NCBI RefSeq assembly: GCF_030657335.1
Contig: NZ_CP131039.1
Span: 248,001 to 312,000, forward strand
DNA from: Croceibacterium aestuarii
GTDB taxonomy: Bacteria; Pseudomonadota; Alphaproteobacteria; Sphingomonadales; Sphingomonadaceae
Reading direction: 5' to 3'
DNA: 64,000 nt
A program made the translations under genes and the position numbers. Below, in pieces: positions 1-8,353 of the stretch (positions are counted from its first letter, which is position 1; the number at the start of each line of letters is the position of its first letter). The notes under the pieces were generated by a model. It did no database searches, was not told the DNA's origin, and worked only from the letters and a program-made list of their open reading frames with translations.

Positions 1-2219
1 CCGCGCGGTCCGGTCAGCGACCATGTGACACCCGGCGATGCCGACAAGGCATCGAACAGCAACTGCGTGTTGCTCGCCAGAGTGAAATCGTAGCTCGCCT
101 TCTGTCCCGGAATCAGCGTGTCGGAAATCGTCGTGCCGGGCGCCAACGTGCCGGCGATATCGACCACTTCGAGCAGATCGGCGCTGAATTCGGCGGCTTG
201 CGTCGCGTCGATCTCGCCCTCGATGACGATGGTATAGGTGCCGGTCTGCGGCAGGTCGGAAAGATCGAGGTCCTGCAGGGCAAAGGAGGGTTCGAGCAAT
301 TGCCCGTCCGGCCGGAACACCCGCGCCCGAAGATCGGCGCCGGTGTTGCTGGTCACGTCGAGGAATATATGCGCGCCCTGCGTAGCGTCGAATTCGTAGA
401 TTTTGGTCTCGGTCGCATGCACCGTGCGCTGGGTCGCGACGGCATCTGTAAGCGAGGAGTCGGCGGCAGTGAGCCCGTTCTCCTCGTCGAAATTCCAGTA
501 GCCGACCAGTCCGCTTTCGGCGCCGGTCAGCGGGGTCATCCAGCTGTCGGCGATCTCGTTCTCGGTGCGCGCCCTGTCCCAGATGCGCACGTCGTCGAGC
601 TGGCCGCCCCAGACGTAATCGCCCGAGGGCGTGGCGCCGATCGCCAGCGGCCCGGTGCTGTGCGCAATTCCCCCCGAATAAGCGGTTTCGCCGGCCAGCT
701 CGCCATTGACGAACAGCCGCATCGTGGTCCCGTCATAAGTCGCCGCAACCTGGCTCCAGGCGTCGTCGGCAATCGTGGCGGAGACGTAATTCGTCGACCA
801 GCCATTGATCCAGAAGCGCACCTCGCTGCCGAGCCGGATCAGGCCGTAGCCGTCGCTCCAGCTTGTGCTCGAGGTCTTGGCAAGAATGCCTTCGTAATAT
901 TGCTGGGGGTCGGGCTTGACCCAGGCTTCTAGCGTCAGCTGCGACGGCCGGTGCGCTGCGTTGTCCGGCACCAGCAGGTCGGCATTGCCATTGACGGCCC
1001 ACCCGTGATTGACGCTGCCGGGCATACCTGAATAATCGAGCGGAGCGCCGTCGGGACGCGGGGCATTTTCCGACGCGCCGCCATCGCCGAACACCGAGCC
1101 GAACGTTCCGCCGAGCGGCACTTTTTCGCCGTCCGACAGATCGAGGAGGCGCAGGCCAAACGAACCTTGCGCATCGCCCTCGCCTGAGACGTCGAGCACG
1201 TAATCGCCGCCATCGAGGTCGAGCAGCGAATCCGCATAACTGCCGTCGGAGTGGCGCAGGTCGCGCCCGTCCACCACCGTCCCGTGCGGACCGATCAGGC
1301 TCCAGCGGAAATTGGGCGGGACCTTGAGCGCGTCGAAAAGCAGGCGCGTGTCGCCGGAAAGAGTGAGGTCGTAGCGGATCGAGCTGCCCGCTGCGCCGAT
1401 CCGGTCGAAGATCGCCGTCCCCGGCGTGATTGTGCCACTGCCCTGGGTAACGCGCGACAGCGTGAAGGAATAGTCGAAGGCTTGGCTGTTCGAATCGCGT
1501 CCTTCGATCGCCAGCGTGTAATGCCCCCCGCGGTCGAGCGTGAATGGACCCGAATCGGCGAAACTCGCCGGCGCCGAAACCAGCTCGCCATCGGGACCCA
1601 GCATCCGCCACGAGGTGCTGCCGGAGGTGAGTACATGGGCATCGAAGAAGAAGCTGTCCCCCGCCGTCACGTCGAAACTGTAAAGGTCGGTTTCCTTTCC
1701 GGCATTGTGGCCGGAGACGACCTCGTCCGGCGCAATGTCGGCGGCATCGGCGAGGTTCAGCAGGCGAAAGCCGTAAGTGCCCGTGGCGTCTGCGGCCCCA
1801 TCGACACGCAATGTGTATTCGCCCACTGCGAGGTCGAGAATATTCGAGCCCGGCGCGTCCTGCCCGTCGGAGGAGCCTAAGGCCTGAGGCGACTTTACCA
1901 CCCCGTCGGGACCGACGACCCCCCAGGTGATGGAGGAGGAATCGGTCAGAGAATCGAAATAGAGCTTGGTCGGCTCGTCGATCTTGAACAGATAGCTGTC
2001 GACCTCGCCGGCGGAATCGATCGCCCCGGCTATCGCCGGCGCATCGGCGGAGAGCAGCAGGCGCGGTTCGAGCGGCTCGACCGCGATCCGGTTGCGCAAC
2101 ATGGAGGACGCGCGCAGCGCCGCCCTCTGTCGCTCACGGAAAGAGCGCGGTAGCGCCGATACGCGGCTCGCCCCGCGCGCGAGCACGTTGCGGAAATCGC
2201 CGAAAGTCATGGTGTTCAT
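1..2219 (-). CDS. LEPR-XLL motif giant secreted/surface protein with LamG domain (N-terminal part; C-terminus beyond window)
   Basis: An open frame runs leftward from an ATG at 2219 (preceded by GGGAGGGG) and leaves the window after about 739 codons without a stop. Near residue 40 it carries VEPLEPRLLLSADAP, the LEPR-XLL signature known from the N-termini of very long exported bacterial proteins. Residues of roughly 60-390 are several copies of a beta-rich repeat with a recurring 'Asp-x-Tyr-x-Phe ... W-x-(L/V)-x-GPDG' pattern. Residues of roughly 398-580 form a concanavalin-like LamG (Laminin_G_3) domain with LTLEAWVKP, TYDGTTMRLFVNGE and LDDVRIWDRAR, followed by another repeat. Asp is abundant and Cys is essentially absent, as expected outside the cell. 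It lies downstream of an ECF sigma/Ser-Thr kinase pair and near TolC/HlyD genes, so type I export is plausible but unproven. Ligand and role are unknown. Confidence 0.85.
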   Translation of the reverse strand, partial: MNTMTFGDFRNVLARGASRVSALPRSFRERQRAALRASSMLRNRIAVEPLEPRLLLSADAPAIAGAIDSAGEVDSYLFKIDEPTKLYFDSLTDSSSITWGVVGPDGVVKSPQALGSSDGQDAPGSNILDLAVGEYTLRVDGAADATGTYGFRLLNLADAADIAPDEVVSGHNAGKETDLYSFDVTAGDSFFFDAHVLTSGSTSWRMLGPDGELVSAPASFADSGPFTLDRGGHYTLAIEGRDSNSQAFDYSFTLSRVTQGSGTITPGTAIFDRIGAAGSSIRYDLTLSGDTRLLFDALKVPPNFRWSLIGPHGTVVDGRDLRHSDGSYADSLLDLDGGDYVLDVSGEGDAQGSFGLRLLDLSDGEKVPLGGTFGSVFGDGGASENAPRPDGAPLDYSGMPGSVNHGWAVNGNADLLVPDNAAHRPSQLTLEAWVKPDPQQYYEGILAKTSSTSWSDGYGLIRLGSEVRFWINGWSTNYVSATIADDAWSQVAATYDGTTMRLFVNGELAGETAYSGGIAHSTGPLAIGATPSGDYVWGGQLDDVRIWDRARTENEIADSWMTPLTGAESGLVGYWNFDEENGLTAADSSLTDAVATQRTVHATETKIYEFDATQGAHIFLDVTSNTGADLRARVFRPDGQLLEPSFALQDLDLSDLPQTGTYTIVIEGEIDATQAAEFSADLLEVVDIAGTLAPGTTISDTLIPGQKASYDFTLASNTQLLFDALSASPGVTWSLTGPR

Positions 2220-2441
2220 GCCCGCCCCTCCCGCGGGCCGCCGCCGGCAAGGACCGTCCGATGAGCGGCACGAAGACCGCCGAACATCTGCACTTTCGAA
2301 TGATCGCGTCCCACCAGTCGCCCTCGCTCGATGCGGAGGCGCTCCGTCGCGGCACCTCACCCCTCGTTTAAGAAGGCGTTAAAACTGGGGCTGGGGGATC
2401 ACGAAAAACGGATTCGGGTCATGGCTTGCGCCTGCGCGGAC

Positions 2442-4817
2442 CTATTGCTCGGCCAGCACCTGGAACCGGGTGACCGGAGCGCCGGCGCGGCACAGGTCGA
2501 GATTGGCGTTTATCCCCGGCCGCAGGACGCCGACATAATTTGAAAGCTCGTCGCGCTTGGCCAGTTGCGCCATCAGTCGCTCCGCTTCTTCCCAGTTGCG
2601 GCAAGCCTCCTCGCGCTTTCCCGCCTCACGGTAGATCGAACCGAAGATCGCCCTTCCATAGGCCAGATCGCTAGTCGAGCGCGCCGAATGCGTTCGCTCG
2701 ACCTTGGCCACACGCCCGTCGATCACCTGCTGCATCAAGGGAATAGCCTCGCGGTACCGACCGAGATTGGCGAAATATTCCGCTTGCGCCTCGCGCAGGC
2801 GCTCGTCGAAGGTCTGCAAAGAATTATCGGCCTCCTCGATTTGGATCAGCTTGCCGACCGATTCCCGCGCCTGCGCCAGCAGCCGCGTCGCCATCGGGTC
2901 GTCCTCCAGGGTCGCGGCCGCGGCATAGCCGTAATAGGCGTTCCAGCCGCGCCAGTAGAGCGTCATCGGATCGTTGGGAAAATCCTCGAGGATATCGGCA
3001 TATTCGCCGTCGGCCTTGAGGTAGAGGTCGACCGCCCGGCGATAGCCCTCGTCATTGCCCAGATTGTGCTGCACGATCGCCTTGTAATAAGTACCGATTG
3101 TCCGATCGAAGCGCTCCTCGTAACCGCCTCTCTTGTCGCGCGGCCATTGCTCGATGTCCGCCAACAGCTTGTCCGACGTGTCGGCGATCAACGCACTGTC
3201 GAGTTCGAGATCGCCCCATTCGAGGGCGGCCACGCGGGCGATCCGCCGCGCATCCATCCATCGCCAATCGCGCTGCGGTACCGGCACGCGTTCGAGCGCG
3301 GCATCGGCCTTGGCGATCGCCTGCTTGGATTCATCCGGCTTGCTCTCGCCGTGGGCAAGCAGCAGCGCGCGATAGGCGTAAAGCCGCGCGAGGCCGATAT
3401 CGGCGCGTGCCGAGCCGACCTTCGACAGCGGGCCGAACAGCGCCTCGGCCCGGTCGAGATTGCGACTCGCTGCTTCCGGCTCGCCGAAATTGGGATGAGC
3501 GGGTATCCCTTGGATCTTCGCAAGCTTCAGGAAACCCTCGGCTGTTTCGAGCTGAAGGTCGGCATCCTGGCTGCGGCTTTCGGCGAGACTGACGAGATAG
3601 GCCTGCGAGCGCTCGGCCAGCGCCAGTCGTGCGGCGGTATTGCCGATCACGTGGTCCAACTCGTCGTACAAGTCGAAGATCTGAAAATGGGCGAGGTCAC
3701 GCAATTCGGTGAAGCGTTTCTCGGCCACGACGCGGGAGGCCTCCGCGCGACTATATGCGATGCCGGTGACCAGCAACGCACCGACGATTGCCAGCAGGAT
3801 TGCCCCTGCCGCGCCGACGAGCGCCTTCTCGCGGGTCATGAACTTGCGCAAGCGATAGCCGGGCGTGTCGGCGAAAGTGACGACAGGCAGGCCGGCACGG
3901 TAATTCTCGATCTCGTCAATCATCTCGCTGACGCTGGAATAGCGTTGCTCGCTGTCCTCGTCCGAAGCCTTGGCGGCGATTGCATCGAGTTCGGGCTGCT
4001 TCTCGGCCCCCGTCATCAGGGAGAAGATACGGCCCAGGGAATAGATGTCGGTCAGTGTATTCGACCCAGTGCCCTGCGCGCGCTCTGGTGCGGCGAAGCC
4101 CGGCGTCAGGCTGAGCCCGGTCAGGCGCGACGGTTTGGCATGCTCGTTTTCGTCGGATTGCGGACGGGCGATGCCGAAATCGATCAGCTTGGCCTGCTCA
4201 CCATCCGTGACGAGCACGTTGCCCGGTGTCAGGTCGCGGTGGATGACGAGGTTCTGGTGGGCAAATTCAACTGCGTGCGCCACTTGCAGGAACAAGTCGA
4301 GCTTGCGCTCGAGGCTGGGCGCGTCCTGCGAAATCCAGTCGCGCAGCGTGCGTCCCTGGACATATTCCATGACGATATAGGGCTGCCCGTCCTCGGTTTC
4401 ACCGCCGTCGTGCAAGTGGGCGATATTGGGATGATTGAGCCGGGCGAGAATCTGCCGCTCGCGGCGAAAGCGGTCGACCAGCGTATCCCCCAGCACGCCC
4501 GGCTTGATGACCTTGATCGCCACCTTCTGTTGGAAGTCGCGGGCGGTCCGCTCGGCAAGGAACACCGCGCCCATACCGCCACGTCCGAGCAGGCGCACGA
4601 GGCGGTAGCCAGGCAGGTCGGGCGGTTCGAATTCCTCGTCCGCGTCCCGCAGCGCCTCACCCGCCCCGCCGGTATTGATCGGGACGCGCATCTGGTTTTC
4701 GGATACGAGCAAAGCGAGCGCGAATTTCCGGATTTCCTCGGTCACGCCGGTGTGGTTCTCAATGTAGGCCTTCTGCTCCTCGGAGGGCAGGTCCAGCACC
4801 TCTTCGAGTAGGGCCAT
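2442..4817 (-). CDS. Hanks-type serine/threonine protein kinase with TM segment and TPR-like C-terminus
   Basis: About 791 residues. The kinase domain spans about residues 71-315: glycine loop GRGGMGAVF (78-86), invariant Lys102 in VAIKVIK, HRD at 193-195 with Asn200, DFG at 213-215 and APE near 243. A single membrane helix follows at about 333-355 (GAILLAIVGALLVTGIAYS). The remaining 430 residues are helical and resemble a degenerate TPR sensor. This is the family layout of membrane kinases paired with ECF sigma factors. The start is the ATG at 4817, with GAGGG 9 nt upstream. The frame stays open further upstream (GTG at 4856) but lacks a ribosome binding site there. It lies 49 bp after the sigma gene, so the two are probably co-transcribed and the kinase may phosphorylate the sigma factor or a partner (inference). 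Confidence 0.9.
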   Translation of the reverse strand: MALLEEVLDLPSEEQKAYIENHTGVTEEIRKFALALLVSENQMRVPINTGGAGEALRDADEEFEPPDLPGYRLVRLLGRGGMGAVFLAERTARDFQQKVAIKVIKPGVLGDTLVDRFRRERQILARLNHPNIAHLHDGGETEDGQPYIVMEYVQGRTLRDWISQDAPSLERKLDLFLQVAHAVEFAHQNLVIHRDLTPGNVLVTDGEQAKLIDFGIARPQSDENEHAKPSRLTGLSLTPGFAAPERAQGTGSNTLTDIYSLGRIFSLMTGAEKQPELDAIAAKASDEDSEQRYSSVSEMIDEIENYRAGLPVVTFADTPGYRLRKFMTREKALVGAAGAILLAIVGALLVTGIAYSRAEASRVVAEKRFTELRDLAHFQIFDLYDELDHVIGNTAARLALAERSQAYLVSLAESRSQDADLQLETAEGFLKLAKIQGIPAHPNFGEPEAASRNLDRAEALFGPLSKVGSARADIGLARLYAYRALLLAHGESKPDESKQAIAKADAALERVPVPQRDWRWMDARRIARVAALEWGDLELDSALIADTSDKLLADIEQWPRDKRGGYEERFDRTIGTYYKAIVQHNLGNDEGYRRAVDLYLKADGEYADILEDFPNDPMTLYWRGWNAYYGYAAAATLEDDPMATRLLAQARESVGKLIQIEEADNSLQTFDERLREAQAEYFANLGRYREAIPLMQQVIDGRVAKVERTHSARSTSDLAYGRAIFGSIYREAGKREEACRNWEEAERLMAQLAKRDELSNYVGVLRPGINANLDLCRAGAPVTRFQVLAEQ

Positions 4818-4866
4818 TGCCGCACCCTCGATCGAAGTTTCGGACGTACGGGTCACGCCGAGCCCG

Positions 4867-5406
4867 TCACGCCCGAGCGAGCCGGTGCCTGAGCCAGGCA
4901 CGAGTCGAGGCCCAGCGGCGCTTTACGGTCGGTTCGGATACGCCGAGTACGGTGGCGATATCGCCTGTCGACATGCCGCCGAAGAAGCGCATCTCCACGA
5001 TCTGCGCCCGCTCTTCGTCGATCTCGAACAGGTCCTGAAGCGCCATTTCGATGGTCATAAGATCGAGCGGCACTTCCCACTGCGCGACATTGGTGGTGAG
5101 CGTGATGGCGGTGTGATGGTGTTTGGCGCGGTTGCGTTTGCGCGCCTCGTCGATGAGGATCTGCCGCATCAGTCGCGAAGCCAGCGCGAGAATATGCGCG
5201 CGGCTCTGGATCTCCATGATGTTGAGGCGAAACAGCTTGATGATCGCTTCGTTGACGAGGTCGCCGGTCGATAGCGAGCAGTTGCGCTCCTGCCGCAGCC
5301 GCGCCGCGGCGATCGCTCGCAGTTCGTCGCCAATCGCGTGGAACAACTCGTCGCCCGCCTCCCGGTCGCCATCCTGCCAATCCGATGCCAGCTTCGCGTA
5401 ATCCAC
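4867..5406 (-). CDS. ECF-family RNA polymerase sigma factor (TIGR02999/Sigma70_ECF type)
   Basis: About 179 residues. Region 2 includes GDLVNEAIIKLFR and ALASRLMRQILIDEARKR. Region 4 is a helix-turn-helix, RFFGGMSTGDIATVLGVSEPTVKRRWASTRAWL. This class is known for being encoded next to Ser/Thr kinases, as here (kinase downstream at 49 bp). No anti-sigma gene is visible, which fits kinase-controlled sigma factors. I chose the GTG at 5406 because AAGGGGG sits 6 nt before it and because the family homology begins at DYAKLASDW. A GTG at 5442 would add 12 residues. The regulon is unknown; the large surface protein further downstream is a candidate target by position only. Confidence 0.88.
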   Translation of the reverse strand: MDYAKLASDWQDGDREAGDELFHAIGDELRAIAAARLRQERNCSLSTGDLVNEAIIKLFRLNIMEIQSRAHILALASRLMRQILIDEARKRNRAKHHHTAITLTTNVAQWEVPLDLMTIEMALQDLFEIDEERAQIVEMRFFGGMSTGDIATVLGVSEPTVKRRWASTRAWLRHRLARA

Positions 5407-5570
5407 CCATGCCCCCTTCACCGCATGGTAACCATGCCCCACGTGGCAAGGGCCTGCAAATTGCCAGTTGGTAGTCGTACCGCGACGGTACGTTGGGCAA
5501 GATGCGGCGGACAGGGGAGCCCTGAGCGGAGAGGCGCGGCATTCCCCTCATCGCTACCATTTGGCCCCGC

Positions 5571-7058
5571 TCAGCGGCCGGCACCAGGGGTGACCGGAAT
5601 CGTCAGCTCAGCCGAGGGATCGACGGCAGAATCCTGCTTCGGCGTCTCATGCGTGCCGGTGGATCGTGCTTCGGGCGCGGGATCGGGTTTGAACTGAAAT
5701 ACGCGGGCGTGGACGCGGTCGTAATTGACCGCAGGATCGTAAAGCATCGCCGAATCGAAATTGAGGTGGTGTGCTTCGGCCAAACCCATCGCCGCCAGCA
5801 GGTCGAAACCCGCGACATAGGCGTCGCGTCTCGCGGTCAGCAGAGTGACCTGCGAATTGAGCAATTCCTGTTCGGCATTGAGGCGATCGAGCAGCGGGCG
5901 GAGTCCCGCCTTTGTCTCCGCCACCAACCCCATCAGGGCGCGCTGGTTAGCCGACGCGCCGCGCTCTGCCGAGGCGATAACCCGCATCGCCCCCTGCCAC
6001 GAGGCGAAGGCGGAACGCGTATCCGCGACGGTCGCGCGTTCGGCCTCGTAAATGCGCTCGATAGCGACCGAACTCTTTGCCTGCGCCTGGCGGACGCGCG
6101 CCATTTCGCGCCCGCCTTGGAAGAAAGGAACGCGCAGCCGCATGCCAATGAAGGCGGTCGTACCTTGGTCGCCATTGCGCGGCCCGGTGCCCGTCTGCAA
6201 TGATCCGAGGTAGTCGTACTGGTTAAGCCCTCCGATTGCGCTTAGTTTGGGCAGCCCCTCCGCGCGCACCGCATCGACATCGAGCGCCGCCGCTCGACTC
6301 TGCGAAAGGGCGGCGAGATATTCAGGGTTATTGTCGAGCGCGATATCGACCGCCGCGTCGGCGGTGTCGGGTAATTGCGGTAGCATCGGCGGCCGTTCGA
6401 GATCCTCCGGCGCATGTCCGACGAGTTTGATGTAGTTCTCGCGGCTAGCGATCAAGTCTGACCGGGAGCTTTCGAGCTGACTCTGGGCAAGCGCCAGCCG
6501 CGCTTCGGCCTGCGCCACGTCGGTCGGCCCCCGGTTCCCCGTGCGGTAGCGCTCCTGCGTCTCTTGCAGGGTAAACCGCATGACCTCGGCATTGCTCTCG
6601 TTGAGCGCCACCACCGCCTCGTCGCGCAGGACACCCATGTAGGCGGCGGCGACCGCGACGAAGAGGTCGCTCTCGACGCTGCGCAGACCGAGCCGGCTCG
6701 CTTGGACGCGCTCCTTGGCAGCGGCGATCGAATTGGTAGCGGCACCGAAATCGAACAGGGGCGCATCGGCATTGAGCTGGGCGACCACCTGACGGTCGGG
6801 ATCGGAGAAGAAGCCGCTCGGCGAGGGATCGCCCTTGAGCACATTCTCCTGGTAGGTCGCACTGCCATCGAGCGTGGGCAGAGCGGCGGCACGTGCGATC
6901 GGCACGTCCTCGTCGGCGACCCTCACTTGCCCGCGCTGGGCGGCAAGCGTCGGATTTGTCTGATAGGCCGATTGCAGTGCTTCCTGCAGCGTCTCCGCCC
7001 GCGCGGGCGCTGCGATGGCAAGGGCGCTGCACCCCAAAAAGGCAAGCTTGCGGATCAT
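5571..7058 (-). CDS. TolC-family outer membrane efflux/secretion channel
   Basis: About 495 residues with a clear signal peptide (MIRKLAFLGCSALAIAAPARA, cut before ETLQ). Two OEP repeats of alternating long coiled helices and short beta segments follow, including VAVAAAYMGVLRD, TGNRGPTDVAQAEARLALAQSQLE and the second half with RQAQAKSSVAIERIYEAERATVADTRSAF. The ATG at 7058 is preceded by GGGAG. Upstream in-frame codons back to 7214 are rejected because the signal peptide begins at 7058. It would provide the outer-membrane exit duct of a tripartite efflux or type I secretion system. It lies 31 bp after the adaptor gene in the same direction. The inner membrane pump is not in this window. The short C-terminal tail is Pro/Ala/Glu-rich. 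Confidence 0.9.
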   Translation of the reverse strand: MIRKLAFLGCSALAIAAPARAETLQEALQSAYQTNPTLAAQRGQVRVADEDVPIARAAALPTLDGSATYQENVLKGDPSPSGFFSDPDRQVVAQLNADAPLFDFGAATNSIAAAKERVQASRLGLRSVESDLFVAVAAAYMGVLRDEAVVALNESNAEVMRFTLQETQERYRTGNRGPTDVAQAEARLALAQSQLESSRSDLIASRENYIKLVGHAPEDLERPPMLPQLPDTADAAVDIALDNNPEYLAALSQSRAAALDVDAVRAEGLPKLSAIGGLNQYDYLGSLQTGTGPRNGDQGTTAFIGMRLRVPFFQGGREMARVRQAQAKSSVAIERIYEAERATVADTRSAFASWQGAMRVIASAERGASANQRALMGLVAETKAGLRPLLDRLNAEQELLNSQVTLLTARRDAYVAGFDLLAAMGLAEAHHLNFDSAMLYDPAVNYDRVHARVFQFKPDPAPEARSTGTHETPKQDSAVDPSAELTIPVTPGAGR

Positions 7059-7089
7059 CGTGTGGCTCCCTGTTTCCCCTCGGCACCCA

Positions 7090-8064
7090 TCACATTTTGC
7101 GCCCGTCGCCCGTCTTGGTGGACGCAAGTTCGATGCTGCAGCGCAGCCCCGCTGGCAGGCTGTAATCGGGATTGGGCAGTTCCAGCCGCATGCCGAACGT
7201 ACCGCTGGCGGCATCGAAGACGCGGTCGATCACCTTGATCTTGGCGGTGTATTCGCCGCCCACCGGGGCTTCGGGAATGATTTTCACCGGATCGCCGACA
7301 TGCACCGCGTCGAGCTCGCTGATTGGGGCGAAGACCTCGACAAACAGCGGATCGACTTGCGCAACGGTCACGATGTGCGAAGCGTCGGGCCCTCGATATT
7401 CGCCCGGCGACATGACCCGCTCGGTTACGATGCCGGAGACCGGGCTGCGCACGGTTTTTTCGGCGAGGATGCGCTGCGACTGGACGTATTCGAGCTGCGC
7501 CACGCGCTGGTCCTCAGCCAGCGCCTGGCGCTCCTCGCGCGCGGCGCGGGCGTTGGATTGCGCTTCCTCGACCTTGTCGGCGGCGAGATATTGGCCAATC
7601 TGCTCGCTCCGCCGGCGCACCGCCTCGAGATAAGCGGCGCGCGTCTCGGCGGCGCGCACAGAGTACGAATTGTTGGCCTTGGCCTGCGCGGCAGCGGCGC
7701 CCGCGCGATCGACGTCGCTGCGCAACTGGGCGACCACCTGCCCGCGCCTGACAACGTCTCCGCGATCGACATAGATCGCCTGGATCACCCCCTCGACGCC
7801 GCTATTCACCTTAACAACCTGACTCGGTTCGATCAGGCAATCGGTCGGCCGCGCGGCATCGAGTCCTGGCGCGGCTATTGGCGAGGCGAGATCGGCAGGC
7901 ATGTCCGAAGCCAGGTTGACTTGCCGCGGGACGGGCAAATCGGCTGCCCGCCTCGCCTCGTTCGCTGCGCCCTCGGCATCGTCCGAATTCAGTGCCAAAG
8001 CACCGACGACGACCGCGAACGCGGCAATGCCGCAACCGAGATAGACTTTCTGCCTGCCCTCCAT
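7090..8064 (-). CDS. HlyD/RND-type periplasmic adaptor (membrane fusion protein)
   Basis: About 324 residues. There is an N-terminal membrane anchor at about 7-27 (YLGCGIAAFAVVVGALAL). A biotinyl-lipoyl-like half follows (VVKVNSGVEGVIQAIYVDRGDVVRRGQVVAQL), then a Glu/Ala/Arg-rich coiled-coil hairpin and the second lipoyl half (KTVRSPVSGIVTERVMSPGEYRG). A beta-barrel ends at LPAGLRCSIEL. The adaptor joins an inner membrane transporter to TolC; the 31-bp gap to the tolC-like gene suggests co-transcription. The start is the ATG at 8064 with GGGGA upstream. It is transcribed divergently from the tandem GntR gene, sharing a 289-bp intergenic region. The substrate and the cognate inner membrane pump cannot be told from sequence. 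Confidence 0.88.
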   Translation of the reverse strand: MEGRQKVYLGCGIAAFAVVVGALALNSDDAEGAANEARRAADLPVPRQVNLASDMPADLASPIAAPGLDAARPTDCLIEPSQVVKVNSGVEGVIQAIYVDRGDVVRRGQVVAQLRSDVDRAGAAAAQAKANNSYSVRAAETRAAYLEAVRRRSEQIGQYLAADKVEEAQSNARAAREERQALAEDQRVAQLEYVQSQRILAEKTVRSPVSGIVTERVMSPGEYRGPDASHIVTVAQVDPLFVEVFAPISELDAVHVGDPVKIIPEAPVGGEYTAKIKVIDRVFDAASGTFGMRLELPNPDYSLPAGLRCSIELASTKTGDGRKM

Positions 8065-8353
8065 ACCTCGTCCCCAATTGCGCAGCCTCAATGAGGCCCA
8101 AGGCGAGACGGGTGCCACCGGCATCCCACCCGTCATCTCAATTGGCGACAGAATTGGATTGGCGGTATCAACTAATCGCGGGAAAGATTGTGCCCCCTTG
8201 CGTCTGGCTGGAAAGCTCTGGTGCGAACGCGGCCGAGCGAATGGTTCGTGGCGGCGACCCGAGCCACGGATCAAATTAGTACACTCAAAATGTTGACCAG
8301 CGGGCTTGCATGCAGCCGGCTTAGAGGCTTCAATCGCCTGGGAGAGTGCCGGA
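8065..8353. promoter_or_regulatory. Divergent intergenic region between adaptor and tandem-GntR genes
   Basis: These 289 bp hold no convincing gene. They must contain the promoters of both flanking genes. An AT-richer patch near 8270-8292 (around AAATTAGTACACTC) is the most promoter-like part. It only loosely resembles the AATAGTGCC motif found further right, so I do not call a copy here. Confidence 0.4.

Noticed and set aside
2565-4811. 748-codon plus-strand frame opposite the Ser/Thr kinase
   Set aside because: Low-complexity translation without motifs, entirely antisense to a clear kinase gene.
5476-5492. Palindrome CGTACC-N5-GGTACG upstream of the ECF sigma gene
   Set aside because: Only six paired bases with no second copy in the window; could be chance in GC-rich DNA.
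8270-8292. Possible further copy of the AATAGTGCC motif before the tandem GntR gene
   Set aside because: AAATTAGTACACTC shares only part of the core; counting it would be over-reading.
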